Shown: positions 31,697-38,682 of the stretch, in pieces
Numbering within the stretch: the first letter of the stretch is position 1
How the letters are laid out: each line of letters begins with the position of its first letter
Assembly: GCA_017509785.1 (NCBI GenBank)
Contig: JAFWOT010000001.1
Coordinates: 1-46,469 of the forward strand
DNA from: Clostridia bacterium
GTDB taxonomy: Bacteria > Bacillota > Clostridia > Christensenellales > CAG-138
Direction of reading: 5' to 3'
DNA: 46,469 bases
Position numbers and translations under genes: made by a program
The notes under the pieces: model-generated
Databases searched by the model: none
The model's input: the letters and a program-made list of their open reading frames with translations, nothing else
What the model was told of the DNA's origin: nothing

Positions 31697-33679
31697 TCAC
31701 ACGCGCAGGATACCGTCATCCGAGCCGCTTACCACGCGCCCGTCGTCAAGGACGGCGGCGCAGGTGACCGTGTCGCTGCGCCCCTCCAGGGTCCGCAGGC
31801 ATCGACCGGAGGCGGCGTCCCACACGCGCAGGGTGGCGTCACCCGAGCCGCTGACCACGCGCCCGTCGTCAAGGACGGCAGCGCAGCTGACTATGCCTCT
31901 GTGCCCCTTCAGGGTCTTCAGGCATTGACCGGAGGCGGCGTCCCACACGCGCAGGGTGGCGTCATCCGAGCCGCTGACCACGCGCCCGTCCGTGAGGACG
32001 GCAACGCATCTGACCCGGTTGCTGTGCCCCTTCAGGGTCTTCAGGCATTGACCGGAGGCGGCGTCCCACACGCGCAGGGTGGCATCCCGTGAGCAGCTGA
32101 CCAAGCGCCCGTCCGGGAGGATGGCAACGCTTTCGACCCATTTGCTGTGCTCCTCCATGGTTTGCAGGCATCGACCGGAGGCGGCGTCCCACACCCGCAG
32201 GGTGCCGTCATCCGAGCCGCTGACCACGCGCCCGTCGGGGAGGACGGCAGCGCAGTTGACCCAGTCGCTGTGCCCCTTCAGAATCTTAAGGCATTTACCG
32301 GAGGCGGCGTCCCACACGCGCAGGGTGTCGTCATGCGAGCCGCTGACCACGCGCCCGTCGGGAAGCGCGGCAGCGCATGAGACCCGGCCGCTATGCCCAT
32401 TTAGAGTCCGCAGGCATCGACCTGAGGCGGCTTCCCACACGCGCAAAGTGCCGTCATCGTATCCGCCGACGACGCGTCCGCCCGGGAGCGCCGCAATACA
32501 GGTGGAGCTACTGTCCTCCTGAATGTACGGGGGTGTGAAAGCGGCGTTTGCAGCAGCGTGTATTGCGCGTTCCTGTTCACAAAACGGCGAACCGTACTCC
32601 CGCGTTACGGAGCCGACGTATTTTACCGCGTCGGCCACGGCGGTTTTTGCGTCTTTTTTGAATACCCCGGCCGCGTTTTCCGCAAAGGCCCTGCAGCACA
32701 GCGCGCCGAGAAGCTCGTTAAGCGCGGTGTTATTTATGAACGCCTTTTTCTCCTCCGCATTTTCCGGATCGAAGTCCTTAAGCGAAGGGAGCAGTTTTTG
32801 AGCGGCGCCGTCGTTCAGCATATCTATCCTGGGCCTTATCCTCAGCGCCGCCGGCATTACGAATTCATCGTTTTTGTCGGGATCGTTTCCGATCAATTTT
32901 CTGACATTGTTCCGGATCTTCATCTGATTTCCGTCAAACAGATATCTGACCTGCTTATAGACCTCGTACGGGAAGAACTGCGCCGTACCGCCCCCGAGAT
33001 TCGCTCCGAGCGAGCAGTCGTATACGAAATAGCTCCTCAAGCCGCCGGACTGCCTTTGCAGATTCCTCTCATAATCCCTCTGTGTGGGGTTGTTCATCAT
33101 ATAGATGACCTTCATGCCCTTTATGCATTTGTTGAAGGCATTTGCGGCGGGGCTTTCGTCACGGCGGCCATGTATAACGGCGCAGGCTTCGATGCCCTCG
33201 GGCAGGGGACTCAGCTCGTCCTTACCGTCGAACAGGCATAAGAACCCGGGCTCTATCCTTGTTCCGCTCGGTTCAAGATCGAGCACGTACAGCTTTTTTG
33301 CCTCTTCAAACACCATCAGATTGTGGTTGGGGCTTACGTCAAAGCGCGCGCTGTCGGGTATGTTCGTCTTCTTGGCGCCGTAATCGAGATAGACATAATA
33401 GAGCAGATCGATAAGATAATTGATTATAGTCGATTTGCCCGAGCCGTTGCTGCCGGCTACAACGTTTATGTTGTAAAGATTGGTCTTCTCTTCTCCATTT
33501 GCCCAGAAGTTTTCGGGCAGGGGCGTTTTGCGCGGGCTTGCGGAAAGAGCGTTCTTCTTGCTGTCATAGGAAAAGACGTGTGTCGACGAAAGATTCAGGT
33601 CGATATCATGGAGTCGGCGAAAGTCCCCGGGTTCTCCTGCTCTGTTATAGAAATCGACGTGGCAGTACAGCAGTTTCAT
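31697..33679 (-). CDS. WD40-inserted ABC ATPase, N-terminal half (Walker A, repeats 1-7)
   Basis: Begins with AGGAGG and ATG at 33,679. Residues 1-390 are the first lobe of an SMC/AAA_15-like ATPase with Walker A VVAGSNGSGKSTII at 74-86 and a Q-loop-like MVFEEAKKLY region. From residue 391 WD40 repeats begin (CIAALPGGRVVGGYDDGTLRVWEAASG). The frame ends inside repeat 7 at ILRV followed by TGA where every other repeat has TGG (Trp). Translated through, the product would be about 1279 residues: ATPase lobe, 13-14 WD40 blades (two seven-bladed propellers), second ATPase lobe. The propeller sits where SMC-like proteins carry a coiled coil, and probably senses a ligand. Confidence 0.82.
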   Translation of the reverse strand: MKLLYCHVDFYNRAGEPGDFRRLHDIDLNLSSTHVFSYDSKKNALSASPRKTPLPENFWANGEEKTNLYNINVVAGSNGSGKSTIINYLIDLLYYVYLDYGAKKTNIPDSARFDVSPNHNLMVFEEAKKLYVLDLEPSGTRIEPGFLCLFDGKDELSPLPEGIEACAVIHGRRDESPAANAFNKCIKGMKVIYMMNNPTQRDYERNLQRQSGGLRSYFVYDCSLGANLGGGTAQFFPYEVYKQVRYLFDGNQMKIRNNVRKLIGNDPDKNDEFVMPAALRIRPRIDMLNDGAAQKLLPSLKDFDPENAEEKKAFINNTALNELLGALCCRAFAENAAGVFKKDAKTAVADAVKYVGSVTREYGSPFCEQERAIHAAANAAFTPPYIQEDSSSTCIAALPGGRVVGGYDDGTLRVWEAASGRCLRTLNGHSGRVSCAAALPDGRVVSGSHDDTLRVWDAASGKCLKILKGHSDWVNCAAVLPDGRVVSGSDDGTLRVWDAASGRCLQTMEEHSKWVESVAILPDGRLVSCSRDATLRVWDAASGQCLKTLKGHSNRVRCVAVLTDGRVVSGSDDATLRVWDAASGQCLKTLKGHRGIVSCAAVLDDGRVVSGSGDATLRVWDAASGRCLRTLEGRSDTVTCAAVLDDGRVVSGSDDGILRV

Positions 33680-33789
33680 TCGTTGCCTCCTACTTATTAT
33701 AAAAGGTGCCGGTCACGGCCGCATAAGCTGTCAGGGGGTTCGGCTTTGCGGTGATCGTTGCTTGATACACCGGTATATCTTCAAGCATA

Positions 33790-33818
33790 ATTATACTTGA
33801 ATATGTGACAGCTTTCAA
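33790..33818 (-). promoter_or_regulatory. Promoter of the WD40 ATPase/HNH operon
   Basis: Minus-strand TTGAAA (33813-33818), 17-base spacer, TATAAT (33790-33795). The leader of about 105 bases contains an AGGAGG before the ATG. It is divergent from the Kiwa promoter 48 bases away. Confidence 0.65.
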
Positions 33819-33865
33819 CTTAGTATAAAATGAATATGCAATTTTCTGCTGCATCATGATGAAAG

Positions 33866-33894
33866 TTGACCCCTAAGAAGAAATATGTTACAAT
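33866..33894 (+). promoter_or_regulatory. Promoter of the Kiwa genes
   Basis: TTGACC, 17-base spacer, TACAAT. The leader of about 100 bases includes an inverted repeat AAGGATCCG (33902-33910) / CGGATCCTT (33945-33953), which may affect kwaA translation or act as an operator. Confidence 0.65.
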
Positions 33895-33998
33895 TTCAGC
33901 AAAGGATCCGATGTTTGCATGAAATGGGATCAACCGTTTTTGTACGGATCCTTAAAAGTATAATGGATCAAACGATTGAGCTGAGGAGGAGCGCGAGT

Positions 33999-34589
33999 AT
34001 GGATAAAGCAAAAGCTAAGAAAGCCGGAAAGCTGAAAAGAAGATTGGTATTCGTTTCCTTTATGCTTTTGTTCTTGATGCTGACGATTCTTTCGGTTGAT
34101 TTGTCGCTTTGCTCAAAATGGTGTTCGTTGAGTACACTTCGTAAAGTGTATAAGATCGCGGTTCCCTGTGTGTTTTTTATACTGTTTATAACAGCGCTGA
34201 TCCTGACGCTGAGAATTAGCAATACATGGAAAGGCGCCAAAGAAAAACCGCGCGAGATCAAATCCGTTAAGAACGAAAGTCTCGAATACTTATCGTTCTT
34301 TATGAGCTACCTTATGCCCTTGATCGGCTATGATACCGATGATCCGAGACGCCTGGCATTGACGGGGATCCTGATACTGCTTTTTGCCGTCCTGTTCTAT
34401 AAAACCGGGATCTACTATAAAAACCCCGTTCTTGCAGTACTGGGGTATAAGCTGTATAAGGCCGAATTCGATGACGTTGACGCGAAGGAGGGAGTAATAA
34501 TCCTCTCCAAGGATGAATTAAAAACAAATTCAAACGTGGCGTACATAATGCTTGACGAGTATGTCTGGATCGCAAAGGAGGTCAAATAA
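33999..34589 (+). CDS. kwaA: KwaA-like membrane protein of the Kiwa anti-phage system
   Basis: 196 residues from an ATG eight bases after AGGAGGAG; upstream in-frame ATGs lack such a site. A Lys-rich N-terminus is followed by four hydrophobic helices (RLVFVSFMLLFLMLTILSV, IAVPCVFFILFITALILTL, YLSFFMSYLMPLIGYD, LALTGILILLFAVLFY). The segment ESLEYLSFFMSYLMPLIGYDTDD and NPVLAVLGYKLYKAEF fit KwaA, the membrane sensor that forms a complex with KwaB. The stop codon overlaps the kwaB start by one base. Confidence 0.78.
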   Translation: MDKAKAKKAGKLKRRLVFVSFMLLFLMLTILSVDLSLCSKWCSLSTLRKVYKIAVPCVFFILFITALILTLRISNTWKGAKEKPREIKSVKNESLEYLSFFMSYLMPLIGYDTDDPRRLALTGILILLFAVLFYKTGIYYKNPVLAVLGYKLYKAEFDDVDAKEGVIILSKDELKTNSNVAYIMLDEYVWIAKEVK

Positions 34590-35551
34590 TGAACGCGGCG
34601 GAGTTAAAGAACAGAGTCGGCAGCATCCTTAAACAGGCGAATTGTGCTTATCTCTACATGATCCTTAAAGGCGAAGACGGTTTTGAACTAAGGCTTGCCG
34701 ATATGAATGATAACGAGGAAACGGAGGGAGCGGTAAAGCGGCTCTTCGTTGACCGGATCACAAGTGATATAGTGGAAAATGAGGAGCTGCAGGTACTCGG
34801 CGTGACCGATGATGAAAGAAACGCTGACGCTGTATTTAAGTATGACTTGAACAAACACCCGGACGAATTGGATCTATTTTTCGGATTTGATACAAAAACA
34901 CTGGTATCTGATCGGACGAAGTTTGATTTCGAAAAGGATAGTCTGGACAAGTTATATGGATTTATTGCAGAGATCGGGAATCACGAGTCAAGCATAATTC
35001 TTTTTAAAAAACACTACCCGATTATGCTTTTACGGCGCGAGCTTCTGCTTGGGATGTTTAAAAGCAAAAAACGCTTTGAAACGCTGCCGGATACAGAGAT
35101 CCTCAGGATCGGCGGAGGCTTCCAAATGCTTCGGGTGGACGAAGAGGTGTTTGTGACCGATCGTAAAATGCTCGATCAGATCAAGAACGACAACGTTTTT
35201 CTTGAAGAAAGGTTAACGGAATCGATCAAAGTGATCAAGGCATTGGATGCTGTTGAGGATCCTGAAAGTCTGATGGATGATGGAAATGCAGCGATAACCA
35301 GAAGGCTTTGCGGTATTTCCGCGAACTCGCCCGTGATAAACAGGGGGATATCGGCGGAGCGACTTGTAGAGTACACCAAAACTACGGAAGAACTGAAGGT
35401 CAGATTTCATTACAGCGATGACGGTAAGCGTATTCGCCTTGATACCAAAGCCTCAAAGATGGCTTTCTTGAAGCTGTTAAACGATGCTTTCCTGCGATCT
35501 GAGCTTACGGAACACTATTATGAAGCAAATGCAAAAGTGAAGTTGGAATAG
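34589..35551 (+). CDS. kwaB: KwaB-like DUF4868 protein of the Kiwa anti-phage system
   Basis: 320 residues, matching the usual KwaB size. The DUF4868 region covers roughly 100-310 and includes IGGGFQMLRVDEEVFVTDRKMLDQI and the conserved C-terminal LNDAFLRSELTEHYYEANAKV. KwaB is the cytosolic effector of Kiwa, a DNA-binding protein recruited by membrane KwaA during phage infection in the characterised system. It is directly coupled to kwaA (TAATG overlap after AAGGAGG). It ends about 200 bases before the right attachment repeat, making it the last gene of the island. Confidence 0.82.
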   Translation: MNAAELKNRVGSILKQANCAYLYMILKGEDGFELRLADMNDNEETEGAVKRLFVDRITSDIVENEELQVLGVTDDERNADAVFKYDLNKHPDELDLFFGFDTKTLVSDRTKFDFEKDSLDKLYGFIAEIGNHESSIILFKKHYPIMLLRRELLLGMFKSKKRFETLPDTEILRIGGGFQMLRVDEEVFVTDRKMLDQIKNDNVFLEERLTESIKVIKALDAVEDPESLMDDGNAAITRRLCGISANSPVINRGISAERLVEYTKTTEELKVRFHYSDDGKRIRLDTKASKMAFLKLLNDAFLRSELTEHYYEANAKVKLE

Positions 35552-35749
35552 CGTTTGCTCAATAATGATGTAACTGAAAGTCCATCCAAATGGACTCCCC
35601 GGTTCATAATTTCAGGAACATAGGCTCGTATTTTCCGGCAACTTTTTGGCAACTTTTTTCGTACACCACTGAACATTTACGGACATGCACTTTCAAAAAA
35701 TGCCCAAAATACTGGACTTTTTTGTTCGGTGGTGTATGACTTTTGTTAA

Positions 35750-35794
35750 CTACGGACCAGAAGGTCGGGGGTTCGAATCCCTCAGGGCGCGCCA
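35750..35794 (+). repeat. Right attachment repeat (att core, 45 bp)
   Basis: Identical over 45 bases to the 3' part of tRNA-Arg (24,172-24,216), including CCA. The preceding bases (TTGTTAA) do not continue the tRNA, so this is a partial copy and not a gene. Confidence 0.85.
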
Positions 35795-35830
35795 AACAGA
35801 GAAGCACCGCAAAACGGTGCTTTTCTGTTT
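35795..35830 (+). terminator. Terminator hairpin just outside the right att repeat
   Basis: AAACAGAGAAGCACCG pairs with CGGTGCTTTTCTGTTT. It may be the original chromosomal tRNA-Arg terminator displaced by integration. A second hairpin (AAAAAGCCA/TGGCTTTTT, 35,877-35,902) and a GC-rich stem follow before the next gene. Confidence 0.7.
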
Positions 35831-35986
35831 GGCATTTTTTGTAGGATTCGAACCCCGAAAGGGCGGACGCCGTTAAGAAAAAGCCAGCAGCTTGGCTTTT
35901 TCAGGCGGACGCCGCGGCGGAAAGCGGATGCGCCGCCGCGGAAGGGAATCCCGAAGCCGCGCGCCAGAAAAAAATAGGTGAACTAA

Positions 35987-36241
35987 ATGATTCTTTTTAG
36001 ACCCGTTGGTACAACCGAACTGAATTTGATAAAGCTGAGCAATTATAAGGAGTTTCCTCCAAGACTCCCTGAGCAACCCATCTTTTATCCTGTATTGAAT
36101 GAAGAATACGCATGCGAGATAGCAGAGAAATGGAACACCAAAGCAGGCGATGGAAAAGGCTATGTAGCCTTAAATTTGAAAACTCGTCTAAATCTGCTGT
36201 TGTATTTTACGAAAGATTATGGTACAATAGTTACAGCGTAA
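35987..36241 (+). pseudogene. Truncated ADP-ribosylation/crystallin J1-like gene
   Basis: The first 60 codons (ILFRPVGTTELNLIKLSNYK, then FPPRLPEQPIFYPVLNEEYACEIAEKWNTKA and GKGYV) match the N-terminus of a small family often named ADP-ribosylation/crystallin J1, whose members are roughly twice as long. After GKGYV the sequence becomes unrelated, and the region instead carries the antitoxin promoter. This is a gene truncated by insertion or deletion. The annotated function of the family itself is uncertain. Confidence 0.6.
36200..36228 (+). promoter_or_regulatory. Promoter of the Phd/YefM-type antitoxin
   Basis: TTGTAT, 17-base spacer, TACAAT, inside the truncated upstream gene. Transcription from about 36,235 excludes the more upstream start codons of the antitoxin frame. 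Confidence 0.65.
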
Positions 36242-36258
36242 TGAAAGGAGCTATGACC

Positions 36259-36513
36259 ATGCCCAATATTAAGCCTGTATCCGATCTCAGGAACTATAAC
36301 GAAGTCTTGAAAGATATCTCTGTCGGCGAACCGGTCTTTCTTACAAAAAACGGCAGAGGGAGATATGCTATCGTCGATATAGCTGAGTACGAAAAGACAA
36401 GAGCCGTTATAAAGCTGATGAGTGAGCTTGCGAAAGGCGAACGAAGCGGCAGCGAAAACGGATGGATAGGCATTGAGGACGTCGAAAAGGAGCTTGGAAT
36501 CTCCAATGACTGA
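36259..36513 (+). CDS. Type II antitoxin, Phd/YefM family
   Basis: 84 residues. MPNIKPVSDLRNYNEVLKDISVGEPVFLTKNGRGRYAIVDIAEYEK is the typical Phd/YefM DNA-binding fold, and the C-terminal helix (ERSGSENGWIGIEDVEKELGI) is the toxin-binding part. AAAGGAG lies eight bases before the ATG at 36,259. The stop overlaps the start of the partner toxin, which is frameshifted, so the antitoxin is now an orphan in this locus. Confidence 0.85.
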   Translation: MPNIKPVSDLRNYNEVLKDISVGEPVFLTKNGRGRYAIVDIAEYEKTRAVIKLMSELAKGERSGSENGWIGIEDVEKELGISND

Positions 36514-36795
36514 AATCAAGTTTTCTCCGGAGGCGCTCTCCGATCTGAAGAACTTCTGAATGAGCAGGCTGCCGATAATACCGTGGCTGGTATTATCAAG
36601 CGCATCAGAACGCTTTCGGATCTCCCGCAGTCGGGTGCGCCGCTCTCTTCCGTAATATCCATTGAAACCAACTACAGGTTCATCGTATGTAACAATTATA
36701 CCGCTTTCTATCGGTATGAGAACGGGTCCGTCTATATAGCCCGTGTTCTGTACGGACGCAGAGACTTCATGCGGATACTGTTTGAAGAGAAATAG
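36506..36795 (+). pseudogene. Frameshifted RelE/ParE-type toxin
   Basis: The gene starts in frame MTEIKFSPEALSDLK and stops at a TGA 17 codons in. A shifted frame continues EELLNEQAADNTVAGIIKRIRTLSDLP, then RFIVCNNYTAFYRYENGSVYIARVLYGRRDFMRIL, a classic ParE/RelE C-terminus with the Y-R/V-L-x-G-R-R-D motif. About eight codons of the first helix and one or two bases are missing at the junction. The toxin should be inactive. Confidence 0.8.
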
Positions 36796-36980
36796 GTTAA
36801 TGCCGACTATCGTTCCTTCCTGAGAAAAAAGAGTAAGCACTTTCGGTGGAACAAGTCCATCAAAAGTGCTTTGAACTTTATGAACCAATCCTTTTTGAGA
36901 AGAATAATGAGCTTCTTATCCTTTGAGAAACTTACAGCGGCGGATGGTTGTAAATAGCATTGCAACACCATCTTCCTCGT

Positions 36981-37496
36981 TTATCGTTCATCCGTTGAAA
37001 AAGCTATCCACCAACAATCATCTATCTGATTGAATATATCCTCTCTTTGTGAATAATACAACAAATCGGATTCCTCGCTGCACGGACAGTAATAAAGAGT
37101 TGTGGTGGCTTTATCATCTGAGCGGTACATGAACCTTACCAACCCCTTTTTTAATTTGTAATTTCGTTCTATTCGAAATAAACCTGTTGTTTGAAACAAC
37201 TTCGCTATTTTTTCCCAATCACCTTCCGAAAACAGATTTTTTCTCGATTCGGTCTCAATAGTTGCAACCCATTCATTTGAGTTGGACATAATATTGGCAA
37301 GTTCATCATTACTTAGAATAAGATCGCCAACATCCGTAAACTCAGCTTCATGTGCAATATAGATTGCCTCAAGCTCAGAAACCGTGTAGCTTTTTCTATC
37401 CCGATCGGGAATAATAAACTCGTATTTGCTGTTGAAACAGCCGAAAAGAAAGCAAGTCACAAAAGAAAGCAACAGGATCAACGCTATCTTTTTCAT
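36981..37496 (-). CDS. Putative lipoprotein
   Basis: 171 residues from the ATG preceded by AGGGG. The N-terminus MKKIALILLLSFVTCFLFGC is a lipoprotein signal with lipobox LFGC. The mature part is a small acidic/aromatic domain (EAIYIAHEAEFTDVGDLI, TTTLYYCPCSEESDLLYYS) that I do not recognise. Its setting among remnants of RHS and toxin loci makes an immunity-type role possible, but the sequence does not show it. The longer frame upstream lacks a signal and a ribosome binding site. Confidence 0.6.
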   Translation of the reverse strand: MKKIALILLLSFVTCFLFGCFNSKYEFIIPDRDRKSYTVSELEAIYIAHEAEFTDVGDLILSNDELANIMSNSNEWVATIETESRKNLFSEGDWEKIAKLFQTTGLFRIERNYKLKKGLVRFMYRSDDKATTTLYYCPCSEESDLLYYSQREDIFNQIDDCWWIAFSTDER

Positions 37497-37612
37497 GTGA
37501 AATACCCCTATAATATAGTTCAAAGCCACGTATTATGCTATGAATATCCACTTCATCACCTTCCTTTGCCTTGATTATACCCCCGGCTTCGGAAGGTGTT
37601 GAGGATGTCGGC

Positions 37613-37894
37613 CTACTTCTTGAATATATCGGAGTGCGAACCGGTATCTACAAGGGTAAGAGTAAGTATGTTGTTCTCGATCAGATAGATCAGCAGCCAG
37701 TCCGGCTTTATATGGCACTCCCTGAAGCCGGCGAAATTGCCTGTCAACGCATGGTCGCGGTGCTTTTCATCCAGAGGCTTGCCTTGACGAAGCGTATCGA
37801 CCACATCATCAAGCGCGGACATATCGAGCCCCCGCTTTTTCATGAGCTTATAGCTTTTCTTGAAAACCGAGGTGAATTTGACTTCGTACATCAT
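37613..37894 (-). CDS. Type II toxin, YafQ family (RelE/ParE superfamily mRNA interferase)
   Basis: 93 residues including KFTSVFKKSYKLMKKRGLD, LRQGKPLDEKHRDHALTGNFAGFRECHIKPDWLLIYLIENN and LTLVDTGSHSDIF. The residues K, R-x-H-x-L, H-I-x-P-D-W-L-L-I-Y and T-G-x-H-S are the YafQ pattern, with the C-terminal His expected in catalysis. YafQ cleaves mRNA on the ribosome. Its start overlaps the antitoxin stop by four bases, giving a standard coupled operon. The module appears intact. Confidence 0.9.
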   Translation of the reverse strand: MMYEVKFTSVFKKSYKLMKKRGLDMSALDDVVDTLRQGKPLDEKHRDHALTGNFAGFRECHIKPDWLLIYLIENNILTLTLVDTGSHSDIFKK

Positions 37895-38163
37895 TCTTCA
37901 AGCGCCGCCATAAGCTCATCCATGTCGGTATAACCGCGGACCGAAGAATCCGAGGATATGCGTCTCGCTTCCGCCATTGCCGCAAGGGTCTCGGAAGAAT
38001 ACTGGGGCATCTCTACCGCGAAGGGAAGTCCTCCGCGAAGGACGCACTGATGCAGGAACAGATTGACTGCCCCGGACATATCAAGGCCAAGGCTGCTGAA
38101 AAGCTCGGTGGCCTGAGCTTTAATGTCCGAATCGATGCGGACCTGAGTAGGTGTGGTAGCCAT
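37891..38163 (-). CDS. Type II antitoxin, RelB/DinJ family
   Basis: 90 residues. QVRIDSDIKAQATELFSSLGLDMSGAVNLFLHQCVLRGGLPFAVE is the ribbon-helix-helix DNA-binding and dimer domain of DinJ/RelB, and the C-terminal tail wraps the toxin. AAAGGAG precedes the ATG. It is expected to repress its own promoter together with the YafQ-like toxin. Confidence 0.92.
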   Translation of the reverse strand: MATTPTQVRIDSDIKAQATELFSSLGLDMSGAVNLFLHQCVLRGGLPFAVEMPQYSSETLAAMAEARRISSDSSVRGYTDMDELMAALEE

Positions 38164-38195
38164 ATTATCAACTCCTTTGCATTGTTCTCATCAGT

Positions 38196-38224
38196 ATTAT
38201 ATGCTAAACGCTTTACATTGTCAA
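38196..38224 (-). promoter_or_regulatory. Promoter of the DinJ/YafQ-type operon
   Basis: Minus-strand TTGACA (38219-38224), 17-base spacer, TATAAT (38196-38201), a full consensus promoter as expected for an autorepressed toxin-antitoxin operon. Confidence 0.8.
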
Positions 38225-38263
38225 GCAAAAGAGCGCAATATCAACAACAAATTGGAGGTAGAA

Positions 38264-38614
38264 TTGGAAATAAAAATCAACAAAGAAATCAGGGACTATC
38301 AGGAGTCCATCATCATGTGACTGTCGGCAAGACAGTTCCTTTTTTCTGCCGCGGCGGTCGCTGCCGCTGTCGGCGTTTATTTCTCACTCAGGAAGTCCTT
38401 GGGAAGCGAGACCGTCAGCTGGATCAGCGTGCTCGCGGCTTTCCCGTTTGCCGGGCTCGGCTTTGTCAAATACCACGGCATGACCGCGGAGCAGTTCATA
38501 GCGGCGTACGTAAAGCAGCAGATGACGCCGGAGGAGCTGCCGTCCATGCCCGATAACACCTATGCTCTGGCGCTTGAAGGGACGGAGCTCGGGGAGGTGC
38601 TGAAGTGTGATTAA
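38264..38614 (+). pseudogene. PrgI family conjugation protein, interrupted by TGA
   Basis: A TTG start follows GGAGGT. The frame reads EIKINKEIRDYQESIIM, then TGA at 38,318-38,320, then LSARQFLFSAAAVAAAVGVY...KYHGMTAEQFIAAYVKQQ to a TAA at 38,614. PrgI proteins have Gly at the TGA position (a GLSxRQF motif), so GGA appears to have become TGA. Two membrane helices are otherwise intact. PrgI belongs to type IV secretion systems of Gram-positive conjugative elements, so this marks a dead ICE. Confidence 0.8.
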
Positions 38615-38680
38615 GACATTGAAGAACAACCTGCACCGGGACATGGACAGCTTCCGCGTTCCGAGGAGGGTAAAGCGCTT
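38607..38680 (+). pseudogene. Truncated start of a VirB4/TrsE-type conjugation ATPase
   Basis: A GTG overlapping the PrgI stop, preceded by GGGAGGTG, reads IKTLKNNLHRDMDSFRVPRR. This matches the start of VirB4/TrsE proteins that normally follow PrgI. Sequence identity ends after about 23 codons at the junction with the next, oppositely oriented gene. Confidence 0.65.
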
Positions 38681-38682
38681 TG

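Larger units (their letters stand above)
24172..35794. mobile_element. tRNA-Arg genomic island carrying defence and fructoselysine genes
   Basis: The element is bounded by an exact 45-bp direct repeat: 24,172-24,216 inside tRNA-Arg and 35,750-35,794. Integration into a tRNA 3' half is the hallmark of tyrosine-recombinase islands and satellites. No integrase, excisionase or conjugation gene lies inside, so the element is either mobilised in trans or has lost its recombinase. The cargo is a decayed frl operon, a DUF4143 ATPase, a Septu-like WD40 ATPase/HNH pair and a Kiwa pair. Much of the cargo is lower in GC than the flanking core. Confidence 0.8.

Noticed and set aside
30894..32522. Several plus-strand frames over the WD40 repeats
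   Set aside because: They repeat every 41 residues only because the opposite strand encodes WD40 repeats; no starts with ribosome binding sites.
35750..35794. Second tRNA-Arg gene
   Set aside because: Only the 3' 45 bases are present; the acceptor 5' strand, D-arm and half the anticodon stem are missing, so it is an attachment-site copy.
38264..38614. Alternative genetic code (UGA as Gly or Trp)
   Set aside because: Long core genes such as ileS and feoB end or read normally and contain no internal TGA; both TGA cases lie in mobile cargo and imply different residues.
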